Assembly (NCBI GenBank): GCA_015075625.1
Contig: JABTTZ010000001.1
Span: 1,922,001-1,986,000, forward strand
Reading direction: 5' to 3'
DNA from: Anaerolineales bacterium
Lineage (GTDB): Bacteria > Chloroflexota > Anaerolineae > Aggregatilineales > UBA2796
Length of the DNA stretch: 64,000 nucleotides
The translations under genes were made by a program, and so were the position numbers. The notes under the pieces were generated by a model that saw nothing but the letters and a program-made list of their open reading frames with translations, was not told where the DNA came from and searched no databases. Below, one piece after another: positions 34,857 to 44,185 of this stretch (position 1 is its first letter; every line of letters begins with the position of its first letter).

Positions 34857-36164
34857 ATGGTGAGAAAGCAGATTGATCCCAAAAAAGATGTTAAGGCGTT
34901 TCTGGTTCGTGTTGGAAAGAATATTCGAGAGAAACGTGAAGAATTTGGCTTGAATCAAACTGATGTGGCGGGGTTTGTCGGGTGTGACGATACGCTAGTC
35001 AGCAAATGGGAAAGGGGGAAAACACTTCCGCGACTGAGCGATATTTGGCAGTTGTGTACCCTCTTTCAGTGTTCGTTTGATACGTTGCTTGGAGATGAAA
35101 CATCTCACATCCCTGACGCATCCCAGATACCGTACCCGCGTCCACTCTATGTCCATACCAATGCGCTTTCTCATCTGAAAACACCTGATACTGAACGCGA
35201 TTTGAAGCATGGCGTGGAGTTGCTTGAAGCGTGCCTTCAAGGAAAAACTCTCGAAGACCTATACGCCCTACCAGGGCTTGAAAAGTATCGTGCGAACAAA
35301 GATATGGTTATTGCGTTTCTCCGCGCTGCGCTGCTTTCTGGCGAGATTACCTTTACCTTTGTGCCTCGCTCTTCAACGCTTGAAGCACGCATCGCAGAAC
35401 AATATCCACAGCTTGCGGGGTCTGTCATTGTTGTTGATCTCCCTGAAAGCATGATTGGGGAAGCACTCCCGCCGGAATTGATTGGATGGACAGCCGCGCA
35501 TCATGTCTTGTCGCATATCGACAAACCATCGCGGGTTGGATTTGGCAACGGCTATACACTCTATCGGATGTGTGCCAATACATTGCCTAAAGCCCAACAA
35601 TTCAGTGGAACACAGTGGATACCACTAATTACCTATCGGCATGATGAAGAAGTAACCGTGAACTCAGCCAACTTTCTTGCTGCTTTTATGCGTCACCGTC
35701 ACCATAACTCCGCTGCCGCATTTCTTCCCTATGTACCCGTTGAGGAGCAACCAATATCTCGACAGCTTGAACAGATGCGACGGGACTGGGAACGATTAAA
35801 TGTTGCGTTTGTCAGTGGATATGGATGGAGCAAAGAAGATAATACTCGTGTTCCCACAAGCTATCGAGGTATCTACAGAATGCTCGAAAGCACGAGAGAG
35901 ATTAATCGACTTGCGGGAGAATTTTTAGGCTATGTGCTTGACACTGAGGGGAATATTGTAGGCACTGATACGCTTCAGGCGATGAGTGCAGCGACAACAC
36001 GTATTCCGCTCGAAGCACTCCAAGAGTGTATTGCAAACACCGGAAAAGTCTATTTTGTTGGTGGAACTGCCAAGAAAGCCCCGATTGTCCGTGTTGCCCT
36101 GATGTGCGGGTATGTCAACGGATTAATCACCGATAGCCGCCTTGCTAAAGAATTGCTGAAATAA
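34857..36164 (+). CDS. XRE-type regulator fused to a SorC-like effector domain
   Basis: 435 residues. Residues ~15-72 are an XRE helix-turn-helix (LNQTDVAGFVGCDDTLVSKWERG). The rest resembles the sugar-binding domain of SorC/DeoR regulators (PF04198): DLPESMIGEALPPEL, RVGFGNGYTLYRM, then NSANFLAAFM, and a C-terminal VYFVGGTAKKAPIVRVALMCG and LITDSRLAKELL. That domain senses phosphorylated sugars in SorC proteins. XRE plus SorC is an unusual combination. The gene is divergent to the transfer operon and so probably controls it through the palindrome at 34,768. The SorC call rests on motif resemblance. Confidence 0.7.
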   Translation: MVRKQIDPKKDVKAFLVRVGKNIREKREEFGLNQTDVAGFVGCDDTLVSKWERGKTLPRLSDIWQLCTLFQCSFDTLLGDETSHIPDASQIPYPRPLYVHTNALSHLKTPDTERDLKHGVELLEACLQGKTLEDLYALPGLEKYRANKDMVIAFLRAALLSGEITFTFVPRSSTLEARIAEQYPQLAGSVIVVDLPESMIGEALPPELIGWTAAHHVLSHIDKPSRVGFGNGYTLYRMCANTLPKAQQFSGTQWIPLITYRHDEEVTVNSANFLAAFMRHRHHNSAAAFLPYVPVEEQPISRQLEQMRRDWERLNVAFVSGYGWSKEDNTRVPTSYRGIYRMLESTREINRLAGEFLGYVLDTEGNIVGTDTLQAMSAATTRIPLEALQECIANTGKVYFVGGTAKKAPIVRVALMCGYVNGLITDSRLAKELLK

Positions 36165-36388
36165 ATCGCGCCTATATAAAAGGTCGGGTACGGGGTGAGG
36201 CGTGAGGTATCTCCATCGCTGAGGAAATAATCACAGTGGTTCGGGCGCGATAAGCTGCGGCGCGAAGCGGCGCAGCGCATGTCCAGACACGAAGGATGAA
36301 AACTGAGTGTAGTCGGGGTGACAAATCGCGTGATGGGAGGAGAAAAAGTACGGTTTAGGAAAACCGTAAGGGAAACCGTAGCTCTCTA
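36165..36388. other. 224-bp non-coding gap between convergent genes
   Basis: Contains a GC-rich hairpin near 36,253-36,275 (GCTGCG / CGCAGC arms) and the terminator at 36,346-36,368. No gene was seen. Confidence 0.5.
36346..36368 (-). terminator. Rho-independent terminator of the 36,389 gene
   Basis: TACGGTTT (36,349-36,356) and AAACCGTA (36,361-36,368) pair perfectly with a 4-base loop, and a T-run follows on the - strand (the A-run before 36,349). It lies 21 bp past the stop of the - strand gene at 36,389. The stem core repeats that of the terminator at 36,926. Confidence 0.6.
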
Positions 36389-36859
36389 TCAACTAGTTCG
36401 TCGCCTAACCTTGCCTGCAAGTGAATGTCTACGAAGTTTTGCGCGAAAGCCAATGATCTGTTGATGGGTTTGGGCTTCAAACACAATTGCAGAACGTGGG
36501 AGAGGGTGGAGAGGCTCTGCGTTCTCCTTTTCCACTTCTGGTGTTTCCATCAAGGTATCCTCAAACAGTGAGATGGTATGCTTCTGCGCTTCGCGCAAAA
36601 AATCTTGCTCAATTTCCTCTGGTGTTCGTGTATCTTGTGATTCGAGAATGAGTGGGGGAGCGGTGGCTTGGTCTAGCCACTCACGATATGCTGAGTTCTT
36701 TTTTCCTCCGAACTGCACCACCTCTTGGGTTTTGAACATCATCGTCTGCTGAGGAGTATCTCGTTCGCGGTCTTTCTTTTTCTGATGCCCGGTACGGGCA
36801 TCAACAAGCTCACCAGAGAACATATCGAATTGAAGTGGTTGACGACCCTCTTTTGACAT
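36389..36859 (-). CDS. Hypothetical charged protein
   Basis: 156 residues from ATG 36,859. It is hydrophilic throughout, with no membrane segment and no motif that I recognise. It starts MSKEGRQPLQFDMFSGELVD and contains a charged middle (KKKDRERDTP) and a basic C-terminus (FRAKLRRHSLAGKVRRRT). It is flanked on both sides by similar GTACGG/CCGTAC terminators, so it forms its own transcription unit. A structural or nucleic-acid-binding role is possible but not shown. It is the last gene before the composition change near 37 kb. Confidence 0.6.
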   Translation of the reverse strand: MSKEGRQPLQFDMFSGELVDARTGHQKKKDRERDTPQQTMMFKTQEVVQFGGKKNSAYREWLDQATAPPLILESQDTRTPEEIEQDFLREAQKHTISLFEDTLMETPEVEKENAEPLHPLPRSAIVFEAQTHQQIIGFRAKLRRHSLAGKVRRRTS

Positions 36860-36925
36860 GTGATCTCATGGTAGCACAACGGTGAGAGGCATCGTACAGT
36901 TGGCGACCCTGCACAAGATGCAAAA

Positions 36926-36951
36926 AAGTACGGTTCTCTGAAACCGTACTT
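36926..36951 (-). terminator. Rho-independent terminator, - strand
   Basis: AAGTACGGTT (36,926-36,935) and AACCGTACTT (36,942-36,951) form a perfect 10-bp stem with a 6-base loop. On the - strand the stem ends in a six-T run. It would stop transcription coming from the chromosome side before the 36,389 gene. Confidence 0.6.
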
Positions 36952-37149
36952 CAAATCATCAGATTGGTTACTTACGAGGCTGCAAGATAGTAGGAAGATT
37001 TCCCCGTATAGAGGGACAATCTCTCAAGAAACTGGCTGTCGAAGAGTGCTGCAACATTTAATCGCTTTACACCGCCGCTGCTATGGTGCTTTGAATTCTG
37101 TGGTATTTGTGGTGGGGAATAGCCTGAGGCTGCGCCATAGGTAACGCTA

Positions 37150-37307
37150 CAGCATTTTTCAAAGAGATTGACCCCTTAGTGGTTGACAGCCCTGCTTATC
37201 ACGATATGCTTATCGATGGGCTAGGCGGTGGTGATCTAAGGGGTAAACGAGCGACGCCCGCCCTTCTTGTAAGAAGGCTGGTTGCCGCCCAACCAGTGAG
37301 GGTACTG
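37150..37307. repeat. 158-bp dispersed element, copy 1
   Basis: Begins CAGCATTTTTCAA and ends GAGGGTACTG, flanked by TA on both sides. The same 158-bp element, in inverted orientation, lies at 62,656-62,813. A 74-bp internally deleted copy is at 47,010-47,083. It contains several small hairpins, for example CCTTCTTGTAAGAAGG, and no ORF. It behaves like a small non-autonomous mobile element. Confidence 0.75.
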
Positions 37308-37452
37308 TACGCCACACGGTTTTCGAGCATCTGTAACCCCTCCTTTCCCCCTTCTCCCTCAGAGAGAAGGGGGGTAGATTAAGGTCACGTGGGTAACGCC
37401 TAGCCAGTGTTAAATACCTCCTGTCATACCCTTCTTTTTGGGCATAGGCACA

Positions 37453-37480
37453 TTGCGTCTTGCCGCAACAGCGCTATAAT
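37453..37480 (+). promoter_or_regulatory. Promoter of the sugar ABC operon
   Basis: A perfect TATAAT at 37,475-37,480 with TTGCGT (37,453-37,458) at a 16-bp spacing. It lies about 80 bp before the binding-protein start. The -35 match is weak, and no operator was recognised. Confidence 0.45.
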
Positions 37481-37560
37481 CCTCAATGGTGCGTGTGGGA
37501 AGTTTGTTATGAACTTACACCACGCCAAAAATGAATCACTTTTCGGAAAGGTTCGTGGAT

Positions 37561-38820
37561 ATGTTGCGGAAACGTGCGTTAACTCTTTTGATGGTGCTTG
37601 CTTTAGTTTTTGGTGCGGCGGCAACGGCTGTTGCTCAAAGCGGCAAGCTCGAAATTTATTCGTGGTGGGCAGGGGATGAAGGTCCCGCGCTTGAGGCGCT
37701 GCTCAAACTTTATGCCGAGAAGTATCCGGGTGTGGAAGTCATCAATGCCACCGTCACCGGTGGGGCAGGCGTTGCGGCGCGTGCTGTGTTGAAGACCCGT
37801 ATGCTCGGCGGTAACCCGCCCGATAGCTTCCAAGTTCATGCCGGGCAAGAACTCACCGGCACGTGGGTGATCTCCGGGCGGATGGAATCCCTCACCGATT
37901 TGTACACCAGCGAAGGCTGGCTAGACAAATTCCCGAAGGATTTGCTCGATCTGATGAGCTATGAAGGCAACATCTACAGCGTTCCGGTGAACATTCACCG
38001 CTCGAACGTCATGTGGTATGTCCCCGCCAAGCTCGAAGAGTGGGGCGTGAAAGTCCCCACCACGTGGGATGAATTCTTCGCCACCTGCGAAACCCTAAAG
38101 GGCGCTGGCGTCACCGCGTTAGCTCTCGGTGAGAACTGGACAGCCGTTCACCTCTTTGAGAACGTCCTTTTGGCAGAACTGGGTGTGCAAGGCTACCGCG
38201 ATCTGTTCTCTGGCACGATGAAGTGGACGGATGAAGCGGCGGTGAAGGCGTGGGAATCCTTTGGCAAGGTGTTGGACTGCACGAACAGCGATGCAGCGTC
38301 GCTAAGCTGGCAGCAGGCAACCGACCTCGTGTTGGAGGGCAAAGCCGCCTTCAACATCATGGGTGACTGGGCAGCCGGCTACATGACCACGACGAAGAAC
38401 CTGGAACCCGGCGTGGGCTTTGGCTATGCGCCCGCCCCCGGCACGGCTGGTGTCTTTAATATGTTGAGCGATGCCTTCGGTTTGCCGAAGGGCGTTGCCA
38501 ACACAGAAAACGTCATGAACTGGCTCAAACTGGTCGGCTCGGTGGAAGGGCAAGATGCCTTCAACCCGCTGAAGGGGTCGATTCCGGCACGTATTGACGC
38601 CGATACGAAGAATCCTGCCTTGTACAATGCCTACCTCCAGAGCGCGGCGGCAGACTTTGCCAAAGATGCCATTGTGGGTAGCTTGATTCATGGTGCAGCC
38701 GCGCCGGAATCGTTCACGAACGACTTCCAAACGATCCTCTCCGTCTATGTTGCCACCCGCGACAGCGGCTTGGCGTCGATGGCGGCGCAGGGCGTGGCGG
38801 AAAGCACCTACGCGAAATAA
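37561..38820 (+). CDS. Sugar ABC transporter substrate-binding protein
   Basis: About 419 residues from ATG 37,561, preceded by GGAAAGG; an upstream ATG at 37,531 has no ribosome site. An N-terminal signal peptide (basic RKRA, hydrophobic [14 protein letters not shown], then AQ) leads to a family 1 binding protein ([22 protein letters not shown]; later [15 protein letters not shown] and GDWAAGYM). Such proteins deliver oligosaccharides or sugar alcohols to a MalFG-type permease. The sugar is unknown. It heads an operon with two permeases; no ATPase is adjacent, so a shared MsmK-type ATPase is expected elsewhere. Confidence 0.9.
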   Translation: MLRKRALTLLMVLALVFGAAATAVAQSGKLEIYSWWAGDEGPALEALLKLYAEKYPGVEVINATVTGGAGVAARAVLKTRMLGGNPPDSFQVHAGQELTGTWVISGRMESLTDLYTSEGWLDKFPKDLLDLMSYEGNIYSVPVNIHRSNVMWYVPAKLEEWGVKVPTTWDEFFATCETLKGAGVTALALGENWTAVHLFENVLLAELGVQGYRDLFSGTMKWTDEAAVKAWESFGKVLDCTNSDAASLSWQQATDLVLEGKAAFNIMGDWAAGYMTTTKNLEPGVGFGYAPAPGTAGVFNMLSDAFGLPKGVANTENVMNWLKLVGSVEGQDAFNPLKGSIPARIDADTKNPALYNAYLQSAAADFAKDAIVGSLIHGAAAPESFTNDFQTILSVYVATRDSGLASMAAQGVAESTYAK

Positions 38821-38934
38821 CCTTTTGCGCTTGGGTGCAGTGAGATAGTTTTGTGGCGGATCGGTCTGTACAGACCGATCCGCTTTCATATCTGAAACCG
38901 GTTTGTGCTTGCTTATTGGTTAGGAAAAATCACT

Positions 38935-40065
38935 ATGGTCGGACGTTTTTCTCGTGATCGGTTGATGGCAATCGCCGTATTGTTGCCCTCAGTGATCCTC
39001 TTGGCAATCTTCGTCTACGGCTTCATCGCCCAAACGGTCTACTACTCTCTGACCGATTGGGCAACCATGCAAGAAAATCCAACGATTAATTTCATTGGCA
39101 CACGCAATTACGTTGATCTCTTCACCAACAACACAAATCTCTCGAACCTCCGCTTTCGTATTTCGCTGACGAATACGATCTTTTTCACCTTGTTTTTCAT
39201 TGCCTTGTGCTTGATCTTAGGCTTGGCGTTGGCGATCCTCTTGGATCAGAAAATTCGTGGGGAGTCGATCTTCCGCACCATTTTTCTCTTTCCGATGGCG
39301 CTCTCGTTTGTGGTCACGGGGACGGTCTGGCGTTGGCTGTTTAACCCCCGCAGTGGGTTCAACACCCTCCCTACCGTCGTCGGCAGTCCGCCCTTGCCAC
39401 CGCAGCAGTTCCCTTGGATGACGGATACTCGCACGGGGCTAAACTTCAGTTGGGGGGCAGCCGTCCACATCATCATCCTTTTGGTGGTCGTCGGGTTCAT
39501 CGTTGTGGCGGTACGCGCCGCCATGAAACGCCGTCCAGGAGCGGCAGTCATTGCCGGAATCGCGGCGGCGAGTCTGGTTGGGTGGTTTTTCCTCAGCGGG
39601 CTGTCCGATGCTTTCATGCAGGTGAGCGCCAGCAAACTATACGGCTTAAACTATGCCTTGTTCACCGTTGTTGTCGCCGCTGTATGGCAAATGTCCGGCT
39701 ACACCATGGCGATGTACCTTGCCGGTCTGCGTGGCATCCCCGAAGAACTTCGTGAGGCGGCGCGGGTCGATGGCTGCAATGAGTGGGGCGTCTACCGCCA
39801 TGTGGTACTGCCCCTTTTACAACCGATCACGCTCAGCGCGATCATCATCCTCGGTCATATCTCGCTGAAAATCTTCGACCTCGTGTTCGTTATGGCAGGG
39901 GCAAACAACCTCTACATGGATGTCCCCGGCGTTCAGATGTGGACACAGTTCCGAGGAAACAATTTCAGCTACGGCGCAGCAATCGCCGTCGTCATGTTGG
40001 TCTTGGTCGCCCTTGTGATCGTTCCCTACCTCATCAGTCAATTGCGTTCCTCGGAGGCACGTTAA
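38935..40065 (+). CDS. Sugar ABC transporter permease (MalF-type)
   Basis: About 376 residues from ATG 38,935, nine bases after TAGGA. Several membrane helices are evident (for example [19 protein letters not shown] and [19 protein letters not shown]). The ABC-permease EAA loop is [16 protein letters not shown] followed by VVLPLL. It carries an additional ~100-residue insertion between the early helices (residues ~150-240) with two further hydrophobic segments, making it longer than typical members (about 290-300). It precedes the second permease by 2 bp. Confidence 0.9.
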   Translation: MVGRFSRDRLMAIAVLLPSVILLAIFVYGFIAQTVYYSLTDWATMQENPTINFIGTRNYVDLFTNNTNLSNLRFRISLTNTIFFTLFFIALCLILGLALAILLDQKIRGESIFRTIFLFPMALSFVVTGTVWRWLFNPRSGFNTLPTVVGSPPLPPQQFPWMTDTRTGLNFSWGAAVHIIILLVVVGFIVVAVRAAMKRRPGAAVIAGIAAASLVGWFFLSGLSDAFMQVSASKLYGLNYALFTVVVAAVWQMSGYTMAMYLAGLRGIPEELREAARVDGCNEWGVYRHVVLPLLQPITLSAIIILGHISLKIFDLVFVMAGANNLYMDVPGVQMWTQFRGNNFSYGAAIAVVMLVLVALVIVPYLISQLRSSEAR

Positions 40066-40067
40066 CC

Positions 40068-40943
40068 ATGACCGCTGTACTTTCTTCTGCCAAGCCAAAG
40101 GCGGGCGGCACGGGCTTGAATCCGAGACGCTTCGCCATTTACGCCGCGCTGATTATTGCTTGTATCTTGTTCCTTGTGCCGGTGTACCTCGTCCTGACGA
40201 CGAGCCTAAAAGCGCCGAGCGAAGTGAACTTGGAGCGGGTGTGGTCGCTGCCGCAAGGGTTTCGCCTCGATTCCTTCGTCACCGCCTTCAACACACTCAG
40301 CCCGAATTTCGTTAACAGCCTACTGTTGACCCTTCCGGCTACGGCGCTTTCGGCATTGTTGGGGTCGCTGAACGGGTACATCCTCAGCAAATGGAAGTTT
40401 CCCGGTGCGGGGATTATCTTCCCCTTGATGCTTTTTGGGATGTTCATCCCCTACCAAAGCATCTTGATTCCCCTCTTTCAGTTCATCAGTGGGGTGCGCA
40501 TTGGGGAATACCGCCTGACCGGAAATCTCGTCGGGCTGATCTTGACCCATGTGATCTACGGGCTGCCAATCACGACCCTCATTTTCCGCAACTACTACGC
40601 GGAGATTCCGGGGGAGATGATGGAGGCGGGTCAGATCGATGGGGCAGGCTTTTGGCGGCTTTACGCAAACATCGTTTTTCCTCTTTCGTTGCCTGGATTC
40701 GTTGTGGTGATCATTTGGCAGTTCACCCAAATTTGGAATGAGTACCTCTTTGCCGTCATGCTCACCAGCGAGGGATCGCAGCCGATCACCGTGAAGCTCG
40801 CTAGTTTAGGCGGCGGACAGGCAATCGATTTCAGCTTGCAAATGGCGGGGTCGTTCCTAACGGCATTGCCAACACTGTTGGTCTATATCCTGTTAGGGCG
40901 GTATTTCATTCGTGGTCTGCTGGCGGGGTCGGTGAAAGGCTAG
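40068..40943 (+). CDS. Sugar ABC transporter permease (MalG-type)
   Basis: 291 residues from ATG 40,068, 2 bp after the first permease and with GGAGG upstream. Six helices are expected; visible ones include [39 protein letters not shown] and [13 protein letters not shown]. The EAA motif is [25 protein letters not shown]. It completes a carbohydrate ABC importer of the CUT1 type. The substrate is unknown. Confidence 0.92.
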   Translation: MTAVLSSAKPKAGGTGLNPRRFAIYAALIIACILFLVPVYLVLTTSLKAPSEVNLERVWSLPQGFRLDSFVTAFNTLSPNFVNSLLLTLPATALSALLGSLNGYILSKWKFPGAGIIFPLMLFGMFIPYQSILIPLFQFISGVRIGEYRLTGNLVGLILTHVIYGLPITTLIFRNYYAEIPGEMMEAGQIDGAGFWRLYANIVFPLSLPGFVVVIIWQFTQIWNEYLFAVMLTSEGSQPITVKLASLGGGQAIDFSLQMAGSFLTALPTLLVYILLGRYFIRGLLAGSVKG

Positions 40944-41397
40944 GCGTTCATCGGAAAGATTTCTAAAAGAACCCCTATCCCCCGGTTACTGCGCAGCAGT
41001 CGCCTTTCCCCGCACACAGGGAAAGGTCAGAAATTCTGTGGGCGGGGGGGGGAGGGGGAAGCCCCCTCAAAGATGTGATTTCCCCTTCTCCCCCAGGGAG
41101 AAGGGGGTTAGGGGGATGAAGGCAACGGCGTAACCTCTACACCTATAATTCGGTGGAGAAGGTATCCTTATCCATTGTTCAATCCTTTCGTTGTTGGCTT
41201 GGATTGTCCATGGGCGATACGTTCTTTTCCTTACCGAACAAGCCCTAAAGGGCGGGGCTGCGATCAGAGGAAACCAAGAACGGGCTTTCAAGTCCGGCAC
41301 TTCAGCGCCGGGGACGGGTGTATTCCCCCCGTTCCCCTGTCATGGCTTGCGAAGAAAGGGTGATAGGGGTTTTGCAAAAGCGCCCTGACCTATGCGC
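40944..41397. other. 454-bp repeat-rich intergenic region
   Basis: No gene. Contains short GC-rich palindromes: GCCTTTCCCC/GGGAAAGG near 41,010-41,026, a G-run at 41,041-41,058, and a repeat unit at 41,051-41,141 that recurs at 52,443-52,531. These are short dispersed repeats. Confidence 0.5.
41051..41141. repeat. GC-rich palindromic repeat unit, copy 1
   Basis: Shares about 90 bp with 52,443-52,531: a GGGGGAAGCCCCC hairpin, then CCCCTTCTCCC / GGGAGAAGGGG (41,082-41,106), ending GGCAACGGCGTAACCTCTAC. It has no TTACGCAGTTG-type left end as the other copy has, so it is probably a truncated copy. Confidence 0.6.
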
Positions 41398-41886
41398 CTA
41401 ATTCAACTTTGTTAGGATGTCGTAGTAGGCGTTCACAGCCGGCAAATAGCCGGGATCAATCTGGAAGGCTCGCCGCAGCGAACTTAATGCCGCGTAGACC
41501 TCCCCTAATTTCAGGCGGGCGCGGGCAATGTTCATATGAGGGAAGGCGGGGTGATCATAACGCGGCGCGTCAATTGCCCGCTCAAACCACTCGATTGCCT
41601 CTAGGGGGCGATCCATCGCCAGTATGTACGCGCCTATGTCGTTATAAGGGTTGCCAAAATCGGGGTCAAGCCGAATAGCAATCTCACATTCGCGAATGGC
41701 CTCTTCAAAACGCCCTTTCAGGCTGTACGCCCACCCCAAATAGGTGTGCGCTTCCGCCGTTGGGTAGGTCATGATGGACTCTTGGTAAAGCTGAATCGCC
41801 TCGTCAATACCCCCTGCCGCACCCGACATTTGTCGTTGGTAGCCATCTTGCCACAGTTGTTGGGCTAACTCATAATCGGTATTCAT
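41398..41886 (-). CDS. TPR-repeat protein
   Basis: About 162 residues from ATG 41,886, with AGGAGAAGGAACG ahead of it and a 4-bp overlap with the methyltransferase stop. Tandem 34-residue tetratricopeptide repeats are visible: AIQLYQESIMTYPTAEAHTYLG, EEAIRECEIAIRLDP, EAIEWFERAIDAP and AALSSLRRAFQIDPG. TPR proteins mediate protein-protein contacts. No signal peptide was seen. It forms a - strand operon with hrcA and the methyltransferase. Confidence 0.85.
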   Translation of the reverse strand: MNTDYELAQQLWQDGYQRQMSGAAGGIDEAIQLYQESIMTYPTAEAHTYLGWAYSLKGRFEEAIRECEIAIRLDPDFGNPYNDIGAYILAMDRPLEAIEWFERAIDAPRYDHPAFPHMNIARARLKLGEVYAALSSLRRAFQIDPGYLPAVNAYYDILTKLN

Positions 41887-42560
41887 CGTTCCTTCTCCTC
41901 TCGGATGCACCGTAAAATCATGACAGCGGGGATATGCTCTCCGCCAAGTTCTGTAAGGGGTTCATCCATCTGCTCTAGAATCATAGAGGACTCACGCATG
42001 GCTGCAAAATGATCTGACAGAAAATATACAAAGTGGGCAATGGCAATCTGGCGACCATCGGAAAGTGTGAACCGCCTCTGCCCACCACGCAGGGCAAGGT
42101 AGGGGTGAAAATCGCTGATCAGGGCAATGCCGCCCGGAACGAGGATGCGGGCGATCTCCCTATAGGCAGTGTGCATGGCTGATGGCGGGAGGTGCCCTAT
42201 TGCTAACCCACACAAGACAACCTCGAACGTCTGCGCCAGGAAGGGAAGACAGTCCATCCGCGCTTGGGCGGCGCTCAGCACGCCGCTGCGGAGCATCGAG
42301 AGACTGAGGTCAACGCCAACAACCTGTGCCGCGCCGTCCTCTTGTGCCAAGCGCCCATAACGCCCCGTCCCACAGGCCAGGTCAAGGACGCGCTTCCCCT
42401 TTAGAGGGGGCATATGCCGCAGCATTGCCGCTTCTTCCACGCGCATCAGGGCGTTGTGGGCGTGCGGGGGGTAGATTTCTGCCAACTGATCATAAGCGCT
42501 GTGAACAGCCGTCAGAGGCAGTCTCACAGAGCTACGTCGCAAAGCACGCAGAACCTTCAC
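41883..42560 (-). CDS. SAM-dependent methyltransferase
   Basis: About 226 residues from GTG 42,560; an ATG at 42,602 in frame would overlap hrcA by 29 bp. The class I SAM motif is VLDLACGTGRYG (near residue 55), followed by VVGVDLSLSML, PFLAQTFEVVLC and the GGIALISDFHP post-motif. Substrate unknown; a small molecule such as a quinone or lipid intermediate is possible. It sits between hrcA and the TPR gene, both overlapping or adjacent. Confidence 0.85.
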   Translation of the reverse strand: MKVLRALRRSSVRLPLTAVHSAYDQLAEIYPPHAHNALMRVEEAAMLRHMPPLKGKRVLDLACGTGRYGRLAQEDGAAQVVGVDLSLSMLRSGVLSAAQARMDCLPFLAQTFEVVLCGLAIGHLPPSAMHTAYREIARILVPGGIALISDFHPYLALRGGQRRFTLSDGRQIAIAHFVYFLSDHFAAMRESSMILEQMDEPLTELGGEHIPAVMILRCIREEKER

Positions 42561-42573
42561 GCGATCACCCCTG

Positions 42574-43635
42574 TCACTCCTCACCCACACCATACACCCC
42601 AAGCATCAGATTGGTAATCATCCCAGAGACATAGCCCGCTGCTGAAATTGCCCGCCCATAGCGCATCCGCGTTGGTCCAATGACGATCAACGTCCCCACC
42701 GCCCGCCCCGACACTCCATAGCGGCTGAGGACAACGCTCAGGTGACGAATCGCTTCCCAACGTCCATCGCCAGCGATCAAAACGCGCACCTCGCCAATCG
42801 GTTGTTCGGCAGCCTCATCCATAATCGGTTCTAAGCCGCGCTGCCCTTCAATCAGCCGAACGGCTTGTTGGGCGCTCTGGCTGTCGGGAAACTCAAAAAG
42901 GGCATCACTAAGTCCCCCTCGATAGGCGTTCGCCGCCAGTGGATCGAGATCGCGCAGGGCTTCCACAACCAGATCGAACACTTCCCGTTCAAGATCGCTT
43001 TCAAAAGACGGGATGAGCGCTTGCAACTGATCGGCATCCAACCCAGCACACATCGTGTTCAGCTTGTTTGTCGCCGCACTCAGATGATCTTGGGTATAGC
43101 TTTCGGCAAGGGTGAACATTTGCTGGCGGACATCGCCACTTTGCATCACCAACACCATCATCACCATCCGCCCATGTGTGGCGAGCAAGGCAAGATGTTT
43201 AAAGTAACTTGCCGGGGCGCGAGGGGCGGTCACCATTGTTGCCGAACGGGTGGTGCGGGCAAGGGTCGTCGCCGCTGTGCGCAGCCACATGGCAAGGTCG
43301 CTAGGGGTGCGTTCAAAATCTTGCCGAATCAGGTGTTTGTCGGCGGCGCTCAGATCATGGTCGGGGTTCGCCATGAGGGAGCGGACGAAATAACGGTAGC
43401 CCGCTTCAGTGGGAATCCGTCCGGCGGAAGTGTGCGGCGCAGCAAGCAAGCCCAATTCTTCTAACCGCGCCATTTCGTTGCGGATGGTCGCGCTGCTGAT
43501 GGTGGCAAGGTGTGTTTCGGCAAGGTACTTGCTGCCGACGGGTTCAGGGCTGTTGGTGTATTCCTGAACAATGAGCGTAAGAATTTTTTCTTGACGCTCC
43601 GTAAGTTCTGGGAGATGATTTGCGTCTGTAGTCAT
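42574..43635 (-). CDS. hrcA: Heat-inducible transcription repressor HrcA
   Basis: 353 residues. The N-terminal winged helix (LTERQEKILTLIVQEY, then SSATIRNEMARLEELGLL and PHTSAGRIPTEAGYRYFV) is diagnostic for HrcA. The dimerisation and inserted domains follow. HrcA represses groESL and dnaK operons by binding CIRCE elements. No CIRCE palindrome was found at its own promoter in the 43,636-43,763 gap, and no groES or dnaK is nearby. Confidence 0.95.
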   Translation of the reverse strand: MTTDANHLPELTERQEKILTLIVQEYTNSPEPVGSKYLAETHLATISSATIRNEMARLEELGLLAAPHTSAGRIPTEAGYRYFVRSLMANPDHDLSAADKHLIRQDFERTPSDLAMWLRTAATTLARTTRSATMVTAPRAPASYFKHLALLATHGRMVMMVLVMQSGDVRQQMFTLAESYTQDHLSAATNKLNTMCAGLDADQLQALIPSFESDLEREVFDLVVEALRDLDPLAANAYRGGLSDALFEFPDSQSAQQAVRLIEGQRGLEPIMDEAAEQPIGEVRVLIAGDGRWEAIRHLSVVLSRYGVSGRAVGTLIVIGPTRMRYGRAISAAGYVSGMITNLMLGVYGVGEE

Positions 43636-43763
43636 AGAGAATAACCTTCCACATCACTGCTTACCAATACAAATCCCTCTTGTGCTGCATCTTAGCACCA
43701 CACAGGGCGAGGCGTCAAACGGCAGCGGTGCGGCGAACATACCTGATAGAGGAGTATACGCTA

Positions 43764-44105
43764 ATGGGTAAACATACCTTTGAAGTGACCGATGCAACTT
43801 TCCAGCAGGAGGTTCTTGATTCGGAAACCCCCGTGCTGATTGACTTTTGGGCAGAATGGTGCGGTCCGTGCAAGATGATCGCCCCCCATGTAGAGGATAT
43901 CGCCGAGGAATTCGCCGGACAACTGCGCGTCGGCAAGTTCGATGTTGATAGCAACCCTATCGCCCCCGAAACCTATGGCATTCAGGGTATCCCTACCTTG
44001 CTTGTCTTTAAGGGCGGCGAAGTGGCGGCACGCTTGGTTGGCTTCCGTCCGAAGGAACGCCTGCGTACTGAATTGGCAACCGTCTTGGAGAAAGCGAAGG
44101 CGTAA
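43764..44105 (+). CDS. trxA: Thioredoxin
   Basis: 113 residues from ATG 43,764, with GAGGAG nine bases ahead; the longer frame has no coding character upstream. The active site is WAEWCGPCKM (CGPC at residues ~31-34) and the cis-proline is in GIPTLLVF. Reduces protein disulfides in the cytoplasm. It is divergent from hrcA and followed by a terminator at 44,137-44,169. All catalytic residues are intact. Confidence 0.95.
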   Translation: MGKHTFEVTDATFQQEVLDSETPVLIDFWAEWCGPCKMIAPHVEDIAEEFAGQLRVGKFDVDSNPIAPETYGIQGIPTLLVFKGGEVAARLVGFRPKERLRTELATVLEKAKA

Positions 44106-44136
44106 CCCGCCGTCGCCGATATAGGATCATTTTTCT

Positions 44137-44169
44137 AAAGGCGAAGGGGTAACGCCTCTTCGCCTTTTT
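44137..44169 (+). terminator. Rho-independent terminator of trxA
   Basis: AAAGGCGAAG (44,137-44,146) and CTTCGCCTTT (44,158-44,167) pair perfectly with an 11-base loop and end in a T-run. It lies about 30 bp past the stop. Confidence 0.75.
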
Positions 44170-44185
44170 GATTGGGGAATCAGCG

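Larger units (their letters stand above)
36860..37560. other. 701-bp junction region between accessory and chromosomal DNA
   Basis: Holds a hairpin terminator (36,926-36,951), the 158-bp dispersed element (37,150-37,307), a CCCCTTCTCCC-type palindrome around 37,350-37,370 and a promoter for the sugar transporter operon (37,453-37,480). No coding gene was found. The base composition rises to the chromosomal level across this region. I found no tRNA gene or direct repeat that would mark an attachment site. Confidence 0.6.

Noticed and set aside
36253-36275. GC-rich hairpin as terminator of the XRE-SorC gene
   Set aside because: The stem has a mismatch or short arms and no T-run follows on the + strand.
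36960-37150. tRNA gene or attachment site at the block boundary
   Set aside because: I looked for a cloverleaf and for direct repeats near the composition change and found neither.
42865-43464. 199-residue + strand ORF opposite hrcA
   Set aside because: A shadow of hrcA: GC-rich antisense frame with no ribosome site and no family resemblance.
43636-43763. Possible CIRCE element between hrcA and trxA
   Set aside because: A TTAGCAC-like half is present, but the 9-bp-spaced GAGTGCTAA partner is missing; only a short imperfect GTGCT/AGCAC pair is seen.
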